DNA of 64,000 nt from positions 25,379-89,378 of the forward strand of contig NZ_JAGIPX010000034.1 in assembly GCF_017814945.1 (NCBI RefSeq), read 5' to 3'. Of this stretch, positions 1 to 8,818 are shown one piece after another. The notes under the pieces are model-generated. The model searched no databases, had not been told where the DNA came from, and saw only the letters and a program-made list of their open reading frames with translations. Both the position numbers and the translations under genes were made by a program. Origin of the DNA: Paraburkholderia sp. LEh10. Its GTDB lineage: Bacteria > Pseudomonadota > Gammaproteobacteria > Burkholderiales > Burkholderiaceae. Every line of letters starts with the position of its first letter. Within the stretch, counting starts at the first letter, position 1.

Positions 1-194
1 CCGCCTGCCACCGCGAAGTCCTTCCACGTGTAACCCTGCTTCTGCAGGTCGTCCTTCAGCACGCCGACGGCCTTCGATTCGCCGCCCGACGTCCACCAGT
101 GCAGCACTTCGACAGATTCGGCCGCCTGTGCCGTGGCGACGCCACACATCAGACCTGCGGCGCACAGGGCACCCATGATCGCACGGAATTTCAT
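1..194 (-). CDS. Sugar ABC transporter substrate-binding protein (N-terminal part)
   Basis: Start of a periplasmic sugar-binding protein of an ABC importer that runs off the left edge; about 64 codons are visible. It opens with a Sec signal peptide (MKFRAIMGALC, cleavage near AQA-AES) followed by EVLHWWTSGGE, a signature of family 1 extracellular solute-binding proteins of the glucose/mannose type. The ATG at 194 is preceded by a GGAGG ribosome site about nine bases upstream. It is divergent from zwf, which fits glucose uptake feeding the Entner-Doudoroff route. The exact sugar is inferred from context. Confidence 0.85.
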   Translation of the reverse strand, partial: MKFRAIMGALCAAGLMCGVATAQAAESVEVLHWWTSGGESKAVGVLKDDLQKQGYTWKDFAVAG

Positions 195-234
195 TGCTTA
201 TCTCCTCCAGACACCTGAACTAAAAACGAGTGGC

Positions 235-251
235 CCCTGATGTCACCAGGG
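235..251. promoter_or_regulatory. Near-perfect inverted repeat upstream of the sugar ABC gene
   Basis: The 17 bases CCCTGATGTCACCAGGG pair with themselves except around the centre. They sit about 45 bp upstream of the sugar-binding protein start in the zwf-divergent region, a typical operator position. No regulator is assigned. Confidence 0.35.
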
Positions 252-629
252 TGTGATGGTTGGTCAAACAGGCAATGCGCTGGACGGTCGAGCGTCGGAC
301 AGGCACCGATTGAAGCGGATGTGCCCGCGTGCCGAGGTTCGGCCGCGCGACGCTCAAGAGATGAGTGATTTGCGATGCAAGGAACTGTCTCCTCTTTTGA
401 TTTTTGCCTGCTCCGCCTTCTAACTGCGGCGCGTTGCAGACTCGAGGTGGTCCGCGCACGTCATTCGCTGAAAACGCCTTGCTCCGTCATGCCTGCGCGG
501 TACTCGAACGGCACTCTGACGCATCGCGGAACGCGTTGTCCATTAACATGCAGGGAAGCTACGCTCACTCGCGAAAAGGCGCCTGTTCTCAGGCCCCGCA
601 CGCTTTTTTCATCGAATTCACGTTACCTC

Positions 630-657
630 TTGATTTGGATTGTAGTTAAACTACAAT
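630..657 (+). promoter_or_regulatory. zwf sigma70-type promoter
   Basis: TTGATT (630-635) and TACAAT (652-657) are separated by 16 bases, a good match to a sigma70 promoter, about 70 bp before the zwf start. The -10 hexamer and most of the spacer lie inside the HexR-type palindrome at 640-656, so a bound repressor would block RNA polymerase. Confidence 0.6.
640..656. promoter_or_regulatory. HexR-type operator
   Basis: TTGTAGTTAAACTACAA is a perfect 17-bp inverted repeat around a central A. It matches the TGTA-nTT-nAn-TACA pattern known for HexR, the RpiR-family repressor of zwf and Entner-Doudoroff genes that is released by KDPG. A HexR domain is encoded 2.4 kb downstream, fused to glucokinase, so the site predicts autogenous control of the operon. 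Confidence 0.75.
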
Positions 658-726
658 TCAGTGTCAAAAAAAATTTTATCGGACTACGGGCGCCTTACAG
701 GCCCATCGGACATCCCACGGAGACTC

Positions 727-2184
727 ATGCATACCGACTCGAGCTTCACCTTTGTTCTCTTCGGCGGAACTGGCGATCTGTCGATGCGCAAGATCCTCCC
801 TGCTCTGTATGAAGCGCACCGTGCAGGCATGCTCGCGGCGAGCGGCAAGATCGTCGCCATCGCGCGACATGAGGAAGACCGTGGCCACTATCTGCAATGG
901 GTCAATGAACATGTAAAGACGCACGTGTCGAAGAGCGGCGTCGATGAAGACGCGTGGTCGAGCTTTCTCGATCGCATCGAGTACGTGAAGCTCGATCTCG
1001 GCCGCGCCGAAGACTTTGTGATGCTGCGCGACGCGATGCAGGACCTGCCCGGCACGCGCGTGTTCTACCTGGCGACGGGCCCGTCACTGTTCGTCCCGAT
1101 CTGCCGCGCGCTCGCCTCGGTGGGCCTGAACGAAAATGCGCGCATCGTGCTCGAAAAGCCGCTCGGCTACGACCTGCGTTCGTCGAATGCGATCAACGAC
1201 GCCGTCGGCGAAATCTTCGCCGAAGAGCAGATCTACCGCATCGACCACTATCTCGGCAAAGAGCCCGTGCAGAACCTGCTGGCGCTGCGCTTCGGCAATG
1301 CGCTGTTCGAGCCGCTGTGGCGCCGCGATTGGGTCGAGAGCATCCAGATCACGATTGCGGAAGAGCTCGGCGTCGAAGCGCGCGGCGACTTTTACGACAA
1401 CACGGGCGCGTTGCGGGACATGGTGCAGAACCATTTGCTGCAACTGCTTTCGATCGTCGCGATGGAGCCGCCGCATTCGATGGACTCGGATTCCGTGCGC
1501 GATGAAAAGCTGCGCGTGCTGCGCGCGTTGAAGCCGGTCGATCCGCGCGACATCAGCAAGCTCGCCGTGCGCGGCCAGTATCATGCCGGCGTCATACGCG
1601 GCACGTCGGTGCCCGCGTATGCGACCGAGCCCGGCGTGAAGCCGGACAGCACGACGGAAACGTTCGTCGCGCTGAAAGTCGAGATCGAAAATTGGCGCTG
1701 GGCGGGCGTGCCGTTCTTCCTGCGCACGGGCAAGCGGCTGGCCGACCGCGTCGCGGAAATCGTCGTGAACTTCCGCCCGGTGCCGCATTCGGCGCTGGGC
1801 GCACCGGCGTTGCGCGCGGGTGCAAATCGTCTGGTGATCCGTCTGCAGCCGAACGAAACGATCCGCCTCTACTGCCTCGCGAAGAAGCCGGGCGAAGGGA
1901 TGAACCTGTCGAGCGTGCACCTCGACCTCGCCTTCGACCAGTTCTTCAAGGAAGGCCAGATGGAGGCGTACCAGCGCCTGCTGCTCGACGTGATCAACGG
2001 GCGTCTCGCGCTCTTCGTGCGCCGCGACGAGCAGGAAGCGGCATGGAAGTGGGTCGAGCCGATCCTCAACGAATGGGCCGCGTCGGGCAAACCGAAGCCT
2101 TATGCGGCGGGCACGTGGGGGCCAGCGGCCGCGAGCGCGATGCTCGCGCAGCACGGCACCTGCTGGCTCGAAGAAGAGAACTGA
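727..2184 (+). CDS. zwf: Glucose-6-phosphate 1-dehydrogenase
   Basis: Oxidises glucose-6-phosphate to 6-phosphogluconolactone with NAD(P)+, the first cytoplasmic step toward the pentose phosphate and Entner-Doudoroff routes. The protein is 485 residues, normal for the family. The nucleotide-binding GGTGDLS motif lies near residue 13 and the substrate-binding RIDHYLGKE motif near residue 180. The ATG at 727 was chosen over an in-frame GTG at 661 because GGAG precedes it and because known Zwf proteins begin just before the FGGTGDL segment; the 661 start would fall at the promoter. It is the first gene of a zwf-pgl-glk/hexR cluster, under a promoter overlapped by a HexR-type palindrome. Confidence 0.97.
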   Translation: MHTDSSFTFVLFGGTGDLSMRKILPALYEAHRAGMLAASGKIVAIARHEEDRGHYLQWVNEHVKTHVSKSGVDEDAWSSFLDRIEYVKLDLGRAEDFVMLRDAMQDLPGTRVFYLATGPSLFVPICRALASVGLNENARIVLEKPLGYDLRSSNAINDAVGEIFAEEQIYRIDHYLGKEPVQNLLALRFGNALFEPLWRRDWVESIQITIAEELGVEARGDFYDNTGALRDMVQNHLLQLLSIVAMEPPHSMDSDSVRDEKLRVLRALKPVDPRDISKLAVRGQYHAGVIRGTSVPAYATEPGVKPDSTTETFVALKVEIENWRWAGVPFFLRTGKRLADRVAEIVVNFRPVPHSALGAPALRAGANRLVIRLQPNETIRLYCLAKKPGEGMNLSSVHLDLAFDQFFKEGQMEAYQRLLLDVINGRLALFVRRDEQEAAWKWVEPILNEWAASGKPKPYAAGTWGPAAASAMLAQHGTCWLEEEN

Positions 2185-2408
2185 TTGACGTTTGTGCGGC
2201 GCGTTTGGTTTTGTCCTGCGATGATCGGCGTTTTGCTCGCAGCGCGCCTTGGCAGTATCGGTTGAACACAGCATGAATCGCCGGACCGGGCCTCGTTGGC
2301 GAAGGGCCGGTAGCGGCAGCAGCGGGACACATCGACGCCGGCGCACATGATGGCCGGCGTCAACCCGTGGCACTTCAGATCAAACAAAGAAAGCAGCATG
2401 GAGGAGAA

Positions 2409-3116
2409 GTGATCGAGCTTCACGCTTTCGACGACCCGCGCGCCCAATCCGACGCGCTGGCGAAGGCGGTCGGCGACGCGTTACATGCGTCGCTCGCCGC
2501 CGACGCGCGCGCGGCCCGCGCGCGCCCGACGACGCTTGCCGTATCCGGCGGCACGAGTCCGCGTCCGTTCCTGCACACGCTCTCCACGCAGCCGTTCGAC
2601 TGGAAGCGCGTCGCTGTCACGCTCGTCGACGACCGCTGGGTGCCCGAGGCCGACGACGCGAGCAACGCCCGCCTCGCTCGCGAGACGCTGTTGCAGAACG
2701 CCGCACGTGAAGCCGCCTTCCTTCCGCTCGTGGATACGGCGCAAGCGCTCGCTGCGCAGGTCGCCGCATTGAATGGCGATGTCGCAAACGGCGCGCGTCA
2801 TCTGCCCGACGTCGCCGTGCTCGGCATGGGCGAGGACGGCCACACGGCATCGATTTTCGCGGACGCGCCCGAATGGGAACACGCCGTCTCGACGGCCGAA
2901 CCGTTCGTCGCCGTGCATCCCGGCGCCGCGCCGCATGCGCGCGTGAGCTGGTCGATGTCCGCGCTGAAGAAGATCGACCGGCTGTTCCTGCTGATCGCCG
3001 GTCGCAAAAAGCTCGACGTGCTCAAGGCCGCCGCAGCCGCCCCACAAAAAAATGCCATCTCCGCGTTGGCGAACGACAAGGGAGTGAGACTCGATGTCTA
3101 CTGGTGTGCAAACTAA
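2409..3116 (+). CDS. pgl: 6-phosphogluconolactonase
   Basis: Hydrolyses 6-phosphogluconolactone to 6-phosphogluconate, directly following Zwf. The 235-residue product carries the SGGTSPRPF segment and the GMGEDGHTASIF motif of the glucosamine-6-phosphate isomerase/lactonase fold. A GTG start at 2409 is favoured because GGAGG lies four bases upstream and the resulting MIELHAFDD start fits the family; an upstream in-frame GTG at 2367 lacks a ribosome site. The 3' end overlaps the glk-hexR start by 23 bp, indicating one operon. Confidence 0.93.
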   Translation: MIELHAFDDPRAQSDALAKAVGDALHASLAADARAARARPTTLAVSGGTSPRPFLHTLSTQPFDWKRVAVTLVDDRWVPEADDASNARLARETLLQNAAREAAFLPLVDTAQALAAQVAALNGDVANGARHLPDVAVLGMGEDGHTASIFADAPEWEHAVSTAEPFVAVHPGAAPHARVSWSMSALKKIDRLFLLIAGRKKLDVLKAAAAAPQKNAISALANDKGVRLDVYWCAN

Positions 3117-5010
3117 GCCTGTTCCCGGCGTGGGACAGCACGCCGACGGACCGAGGCTGCTCGCCGACATCGGCGGCACCAATGCGCGCTTCGCGCTCGA
3201 AACCGGTCCCGGCGAAATCACGCAGGTTCTCGTCTATCCGTGCGCGGACTATCCGGGCGTTGCGGAGGTTATCAAGAAGTATCTGAAGGACACCAAGATC
3301 GGCCGCGTGAATCACGCGGCGATTGCGATTGCGAACCCGGTCGACGGCGATCAGGTCAGCATGACCAATCACGACTGGACGTTCTCGATCGAAGCGACGC
3401 GCCGCGCGCTCGGTTTCGATACGCTGCTCGTCGTCAACGACTTCACCGCGCTCGCGATGGCGCTGCCCGGCCTCACCGATTCGCAGCGCGTGCAGGTGGG
3501 CGGTGGAACGCGTCGTCAGCACAGCGTGATCGGCCTGCTCGGTCCGGGCACGGGCATGGGCGTGTCCGGCCTGATTCCCGCCGACGACCGCTGGATCGCG
3601 CTCGGCAGCGAAGGCGGCCACGCGACGTTCGCGCCGATGGACGAACGCGAAGACCTGGTTCTCCAGTACGCGCGCAAGAAGTGGTCGCATGTGTCGTTCG
3701 AGCGCGTGGCGGCTGGCCCCGGCATCGAAGTGATCTATCGCGCGCTCGCGGCTCGCGACAAGAAGCGCGTGCCCGCGTCGATCGAAGTGTCGGAGATCGT
3801 CAAGAAAGGACTCGACGGCGATCCGCTCGCGGCGGAGACCATCGACGTGTTCTGCGGCATTCTGGGCACGTTCGCCGGCAATATCGCGGTGACGCTCGGT
3901 GCGCTGGGCGGCATCTATATCGGCGGCGGCGTCGTGCCGCGCCTGGGCGAAGTGTTCGCGCGCTCGTCGTTCCGTCAGCGCTTCGAGGCGAAGGGCCGCT
4001 TCGAGTCTTATCTGAAGAACGTGCCGACGTACGTGATCACGGCGGAGTATCCGGCGTTTCTCGGCGTGTCGGCGATTCTCGCGGAGCAACTGTCGAATCG
4101 CGCGGGCGGCAGCTCGTCGGCCGTGTTCGAGCGGATTCGCCAGATGCGCGATGCGTTGACGCCTGCCGAGCGGCGCGTCGCGGATCTCGCGCTGAATCAT
4201 CCGCGTTCGATCATCAATGATCCCATCGTCGATATCGCGCGCAAGGCCGACGTGAGCCAGCCGACCGTCATCCGGTTCTGCCGTTCGCTCGGCTGCCAGG
4301 GCCTGTCCGATTTCAAGCTCAAGCTGGCGACGGGGCTGACGGGCACGATTCCCGTCTCGCACAGCCAGGTTCATCTCGGCGATACGGCGACGGACTTCGG
4401 CGCGAAGGTGCTCGACAATACCGTGTCGGCGATCCTGCAGTTGCGCGAGCACTTGAACTTCGAGCATGTCGAGGCGGCGATCGATCTGTTGAACAGCGCG
4501 CGGCGCATCGAGTTCTACGGTCTTGGCAACTCGAACATCGTCGCGCAGGACGCGCACTACAAATTCTTCCGCTTCGGCATTCCGACGATCGCTTATGGCG
4601 ACCTGTACATGCAGGCTGCGTCGGCGGCGCTGCTCGGCAAGGGCGACGTGATCGTCGCGGTGTCGAAGTCAGGACGCGCGCCGGAACTGCTGCGCGTGCT
4701 CGAAGTGGCGATGCAGGCAGGCGCGAAGGTGATCGCGATCACGTCGAGCAACACGCCGCTGGCCAAACGCGCGACAGTCGCGCTGGAAACCGATCACATC
4801 GAAATTCGCGAGTCGCAGTTGTCGATGATCTCGCGGATCTTGCATCTTCTGATGATTGACGTCCTGGCTGTTGGCGTCGCGATCCGGCGTGCTGCTCCGG
4901 CGTCGGAGGTGAGCGCGGCGGTCACGAAGGCGCGTAAGGGGGCAGATGACGATACGTCGGCCGTGCTCGACTGGCTCAGTCATGGGGCTGCCGCTTCGCC
5001 GAGAGATTGA
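3094..5010 (+). CDS. Bifunctional glucokinase / HexR-type RpiR regulator
   Basis: A 638-residue fusion. Residues about 20-335 form an ATP-dependent glucokinase (LLADIGGTNARF phosphate-binding loop, GPGTGMGV, GSEGGH), which phosphorylates glucose. Residues about 343-420 are an RpiR-type helix-turn-helix (ADVSQPTVIRFCRSLG), and about 470-600 a SIS sugar-phosphate-binding domain (FYGLGNSN, VSKSGRAPELL). The regulatory half resembles HexR, the KDPG-responsive repressor of zwf/edd genes. The reading frame is continuous, and such fusions are annotated in Burkholderia relatives. It overlaps pgl by 23 bp. The likely target is the palindrome at 640-656, making the protein an enzyme that also represses its own operon. 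Confidence 0.93.
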   Translation: MSTGVQTKPVPGVGQHADGPRLLADIGGTNARFALETGPGEITQVLVYPCADYPGVAEVIKKYLKDTKIGRVNHAAIAIANPVDGDQVSMTNHDWTFSIEATRRALGFDTLLVVNDFTALAMALPGLTDSQRVQVGGGTRRQHSVIGLLGPGTGMGVSGLIPADDRWIALGSEGGHATFAPMDEREDLVLQYARKKWSHVSFERVAAGPGIEVIYRALAARDKKRVPASIEVSEIVKKGLDGDPLAAETIDVFCGILGTFAGNIAVTLGALGGIYIGGGVVPRLGEVFARSSFRQRFEAKGRFESYLKNVPTYVITAEYPAFLGVSAILAEQLSNRAGGSSSAVFERIRQMRDALTPAERRVADLALNHPRSIINDPIVDIARKADVSQPTVIRFCRSLGCQGLSDFKLKLATGLTGTIPVSHSQVHLGDTATDFGAKVLDNTVSAILQLREHLNFEHVEAAIDLLNSARRIEFYGLGNSNIVAQDAHYKFFRFGIPTIAYGDLYMQAASAALLGKGDVIVAVSKSGRAPELLRVLEVAMQAGAKVIAITSSNTPLAKRATVALETDHIEIRESQLSMISRILHLLMIDVLAVGVAIRRAAPASEVSAAVTKARKGADDDTSAVLDWLSHGAAASPRD

Positions 5011-5220
5011 CGGTTGGGCACGCGGCGATTTGCGCCTCGCGGCGCGGGTATTCGTGTTCGGGTTCCTAACTTTGCGCGGGCGTCAGCGCCGGGGTTTGTT
5101 CTGCCCCGCGCCGGTTGCCCGCGATAGCGGCAAAACAACCCGCTTCGCAAATGTCCAAAAAAGGGCCAAGAAAGGGCGATACGAATCACCAGCGGCAACA
5201 AGTCGCCGTCGCAAACACCC
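5011..5220. other. Intergenic, possible degenerate copy of a dispersed repeat
   Basis: About 210 bp between the convergent glk-hexR and exporter genes. The stretch around 5029-5050 (GCGCCTCGCGGCGCGGGT) also occurs in the repeat at 44485-44505, but similarity then fades, so this is at best a decayed copy. No gene or convincing terminator is seen. Confidence 0.3.
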
Positions 5221-6429
5221 CTACACTGCGGGCCGCCCATGCCAGCGCACCACCAACGCTCGCCCAACAAAGCACAACGAACCCGCAACTGCGATCGTCA
5301 CCCCCATCCCTTGCGGCGAGCCGTCATGCCACAGCCCGACCGCAAAACTCGACAGCGCGCCGAGCGCAAGCTGCATCGCGCCAAACACGGCCGCCGCCGC
5401 GCCTGCGTTCCGCGGATAGCGGTGCATCAGATCAGTTGTGCAATTGGCCGACAGCAAACCGACCACACCGACCACGAAAAATAGTCCGGCGACGATCGAC
5501 CACAGCCCACCCCACCCCGTCAAACACATCAGCGCAACGTACAGCGACGCGACGAAGCTGATCGTCGCCGCAACAGAAATCACGGGCAGCGGGCCGGTAC
5601 GCCCGACAACCCGCGTATTGATGAAGTTGCCGAGCATGATGCCGATGATGTTCAGCCCGAACAGAAAGCCGTAATGCTGCGCCGACACGTGGAAGTACTC
5701 GATATAGACGAAGGGCGTCGCAGTGATGTACGCGAACATCGACGCGAACGCCATCCCGCCGCACAGCATATGCCCCCACGTGACGGGGTCTTTCAGCAGC
5801 TTGCCGTATGCCCCGAAAGACTGAAACACGGCGCCATGCGCGCGCATTTCGCGAGGCCAGGTTTCGGGCACGCGCATGAACGCGGTCACCGCGCAGGCTG
5901 CGCCGAAAATCGTCAACGCGACGAAGACCACCCGCCAGCCGCCCAGCAACAGCAATTGCCCGCCGATCAGCGGCGCGAGCAACGGGCCGACGGACGTGAC
6001 GATGGCGAGCATCGACAGCACGCGGGCCGCATCGGACGGTCCGTGCGCGTCGCGGGCGATCGCGCGCGCGAGCACCGACGCCGCGCCTGCCCCGAGCGCC
6101 TGAACGAAGCGGAACGTGACGAGCGCGCCGATCGACAGCGACATCGCGCAGGCAATGGTTGCAAGCGTGTACATGACAATCCCGCCGAGCAGCACCGGCC
6201 GCCGCCCATACGCGTCGGACATCGGCCCGTACAGCAGCATGCCGATCGAAAAACCGAGCATGAAGCTGGTCAGCGTGCTCTGCGCGGCGCCCGCGCTGAC
6301 GCTGAACGCCTGCGTGATCGACGGCAGGCTGGGCAGATACATATCGATCGAAATCGGCCCGCACGCGGCAAGCGCGCCGAGCAGCAGAATCAGCCGGATA
6401 TCCGGCCGGGATCTGGCGACATGAGACAT
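5221..6429 (-). CDS. Bcr/CflA-type MFS multidrug exporter
   Basis: A 402-residue inner-membrane protein with about 12 predicted helices. It belongs to the drug:proton antiporter branch of the major facilitator superfamily. The start region LILLLGALAACGPISIDMYLPSLP is the helix-1 signature of Bcr/CflA exporters; GPMSDAYGRRPVLL in loop 2-3 is the MFS motif A. The open frame continues far upstream, but the ATG at 6429 gives the family's normal N-terminus. Convergent with glk-hexR. Substrate cannot be told from sequence. Confidence 0.92.
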   Translation of the reverse strand: MSHVARSRPDIRLILLLGALAACGPISIDMYLPSLPSITQAFSVSAGAAQSTLTSFMLGFSIGMLLYGPMSDAYGRRPVLLGGIVMYTLATIACAMSLSIGALVTFRFVQALGAGAASVLARAIARDAHGPSDAARVLSMLAIVTSVGPLLAPLIGGQLLLLGGWRVVFVALTIFGAACAVTAFMRVPETWPREMRAHGAVFQSFGAYGKLLKDPVTWGHMLCGGMAFASMFAYITATPFVYIEYFHVSAQHYGFLFGLNIIGIMLGNFINTRVVGRTGPLPVISVAATISFVASLYVALMCLTGWGGLWSIVAGLFFVVGVVGLLSANCTTDLMHRYPRNAGAAAAVFGAMQLALGALSSFAVGLWHDGSPQGMGVTIAVAGSLCFVGRALVVRWHGRPAV

Positions 6430-6612
6430 GGGATTCCATTGAGAAGCCACGTGCAAAGACCGGCCCGAAACAGGCCGCGCATCATGGCGGATACGGCCCC
6501 CGATTGTAACTGACGGCTGCGGTTGCCCCTCGCGAAGGCGCGGCCGGACGGCCTTTCTCGCCTGATCGGTTAAGCTGGCCGTCCGTACTTTCGATACAGA
6601 CCTTCGACCCGG

Positions 6613-7269
6613 ATGACCGCCTTTCTGCTGATCTGGAGCCCCAGGAAGTGGCCGTGGCCCGAACTGCCGGACGTGGCAAAACGCGTCGCGGCGGGCGAAG
6701 CCGTCACCGACGTGTGGGGCTGCGGCTTCTCGCGCAGCATCCTGCCGGGCGACCGCGTGTTCATTCATCGCGTGACGCTCGAACCCAAGGGCGTGTTCGC
6801 GTCGGGCTACGTCACGCGCGCGCCATATGAAGTGCCCGACGCGACCAAAAAGCGCGGCTACCGGCTGTGCGTCGACTTCGTGTACGACTACCTTGCCGAC
6901 GCGCATCACGAAGTCGTGATTTCGCGCGACGAACTGCGCAAGCATCCATTCTCCGTCCAGACATGGGACGCGCAAACGTCGGGCATCTCAATCAAGCCGA
7001 TTGCAGAAGGCGCGCTTGAAAAGCTGTGGATCGAACGGACGGGCAGGCGCGCGCGGCCCGTCGTCGCGCCGCAGACCGGCGAGCCGGCGAAGTCGACAAA
7101 GGAAAAAGCCACGCAAGCCTGGAGCGCCGCGAACAAGGCGGCGGCCGGCAAGCGCGCGGCGCGGGTCGCGATGTACTTCGGTCCGGCCCGGCGCGCCGGC
7201 GGCACGCCCGGCGATGGCAACGGCGGTGGCGACGGCAATGACGGCGGCAACCCTGGCGGCGACGCCTGA
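6613..7269 (+). CDS. EVE-like domain protein
   Basis: A 218-residue cytoplasmic protein. Residues 1-100 (FLLIWSPRKWPW, VWGCGFSRSILPGDRVF, GVFASGYV) resemble the EVE/PUA-like fold that binds modified bases in DNA or RNA and often partners with nucleases. Residues about 130-218 are low-complexity, Lys/Ala-rich then Gly/Asp/Asn-rich (GDGNGGGDGNDGGN), probably disordered. No nuclease domain is present. It stands alone between an exporter and hemL. The stop codon lies inside an 11-bp tandem repeat (7259-7291). Function beyond base recognition is unknown. Confidence 0.6.
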   Translation: MTAFLLIWSPRKWPWPELPDVAKRVAAGEAVTDVWGCGFSRSILPGDRVFIHRVTLEPKGVFASGYVTRAPYEVPDATKKRGYRLCVDFVYDYLADAHHEVVISRDELRKHPFSVQTWDAQTSGISIKPIAEGALEKLWIERTGRRARPVVAPQTGEPAKSTKEKATQAWSAANKAAAGKRAARVAMYFGPARRAGGTPGDGNGGGDGNDGGNPGGDA

Positions 7270-7291
7270 GCGACGCCTGAGCGACGCCTGA
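7259..7291 (+). repeat. 11-bp x3 tandem repeat carrying stop codons
   Basis: GCGACGCCTGA is repeated three times in tandem. The first copy contains the TGA stop of the EVE-like gene; because the unit is 11 bp the three TGA codons fall in three different frames. Confidence 0.85.
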
Positions 7292-7498
7292 GCGCCGCCC
7301 GCAACGCGTTGCCACGCCGCCTGGCTCACGGCTGGTTCGACACGACTCCGGTACAATTTCGTGAGTTCGCTCTTACGGCGAGTGCGGTGCGCTGCGCGCT
7401 TCTGCGCCGTTCGCGCCGCATCGCTGCCGCCCTTGTATGCACTCGCGCCCGTCAAGGCCATCCGACGCGCGAGCCCAACCCAAGCAGGTCCAACGCTC

Positions 7499-8779
7499 AT
7501 GTCCAGCAATCAAGAACTCTTCGAACGCGCCCAGAAAACGATTCCAGGCGGGGTCAATTCGCCCGTGCGCGCGTTCCGCTCGGTCGGCGGCACGCCGCGT
7601 TTCATCGAACGCGCGCAAGGCGCGTACTTCTGGGACGCCGAGGGCAAGCGCTATATCGACTACATCGGCTCGTGGGGACCGATGATCGTCGGGCACGTGC
7701 ACCCTGACGTGCTGGAGGCCGTGCAGCGCGTGCTGGTGAACGGCTTCTCATTCGGCGCGCCGACGCAAGCCGAGATCGAGATCGCCGAGGAAATCTGCAA
7801 GCTCGTGCCTTCGATGGAACAGGTGCGGATGGTGTCGAGCGGCACGGAAGCGACGATGAGCGCGCTGCGCCTCGCACGCGGTTTCACGAACCGCAGCCGC
7901 ATCGTCAAGTTCGAAGGCTGCTATCACGGTCACGCGGACAGCCTGCTCGTGAAGGCGGGCTCGGGCCTGCTGACGTTCGGCAACCCGACTTCGGCGGGCG
8001 TGCCCGTCGATATCGCGAAGCACACTACCGTGCTCGAATACAACAACGTCGCGGCGCTCGAGGAAGCGTTCAAGACCTTCGGCAACGAGATCGCTTCCGT
8101 GATCGTCGAACCGGTTGCGGGCAACATGAACCTCGTGCGCGCGACGCCGGAATTTCTCGGCGCGCTGCGCCGCCTGTGCACGGAGTACGGCTCGGTGCTG
8201 ATCTTCGACGAAGTGATGTGCGGGTTCCGCGTTGCGCTGGGCGGCGCGCAGCAGTTGTACGGCATCACGCCGGACCTCACGTGTCTGGGCAAGGTGATCG
8301 GTGGCGGCATGCCTGCGGCGGCTTTCGGCGGACGGCGCGACATCATGGCCCATCTCGCGCCGCTCGGCGGCGTGTATCAGGCGGGCACGCTGTCGGGCAA
8401 TCCCATCGCGGTGGCGGCGGGTCTCAAGACGCTGCAACTGATCCAGGCACCGGGCTTCTACGACGCACTGACGCGTCAAACGACGCGCCTCGTGCAAGGC
8501 CTGACGCAAGCCGCGCGTGAAGCGAAGGTGCCGTTCGCGGCAGACTCGGTCGGCGGCATGTTCGGCCTGTACTTCGCCGAGTCCGTGCCGGGCAGCTTCG
8601 CGGAAATTTCGCGCTGCGACGTGCCGCGCTTCAATGCGTTCTTCCACAAGATGCTCGATGCGGGCGTGTACTTCGCGCCTTCCGCGTACGAGGCAGGCTT
8701 CGTGTCGAGCGCGCACGACGACGCGATCGTCGACGCCACGATCGAAGCGGCGCACGGCGCATTCAAGTCGCTCGCCTGA
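7499..8779 (+). CDS. hemL: Glutamate-1-semialdehyde 2,1-aminomutase
   Basis: PLP enzyme converting glutamate-1-semialdehyde to 5-aminolevulinate, the committed precursor of haem in the C5 pathway. The 426-residue protein starts MSSNQELFERAQKTIPGGVNSP, characteristic of HemL; the PLP-binding Lys is in CLGKVIGGGMPAAAFGG near residue 265. The frame is open upstream to 7361, but the ATG at 7499 matches the conserved N-terminus. It precedes ribD by 39 bp and may be cotranscribed with it. Confidence 0.97.
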   Translation: MSSNQELFERAQKTIPGGVNSPVRAFRSVGGTPRFIERAQGAYFWDAEGKRYIDYIGSWGPMIVGHVHPDVLEAVQRVLVNGFSFGAPTQAEIEIAEEICKLVPSMEQVRMVSSGTEATMSALRLARGFTNRSRIVKFEGCYHGHADSLLVKAGSGLLTFGNPTSAGVPVDIAKHTTVLEYNNVAALEEAFKTFGNEIASVIVEPVAGNMNLVRATPEFLGALRRLCTEYGSVLIFDEVMCGFRVALGGAQQLYGITPDLTCLGKVIGGGMPAAAFGGRRDIMAHLAPLGGVYQAGTLSGNPIAVAAGLKTLQLIQAPGFYDALTRQTTRLVQGLTQAAREAKVPFAADSVGGMFGLYFAESVPGSFAEISRCDVPRFNAFFHKMLDAGVYFAPSAYEAGFVSSAHDDAIVDATIEAAHGAFKSLA

Positions 8780-8818
8780 CCGACGCTGACGAAATACTGA
8801 ACGGATAACACGACGCCG

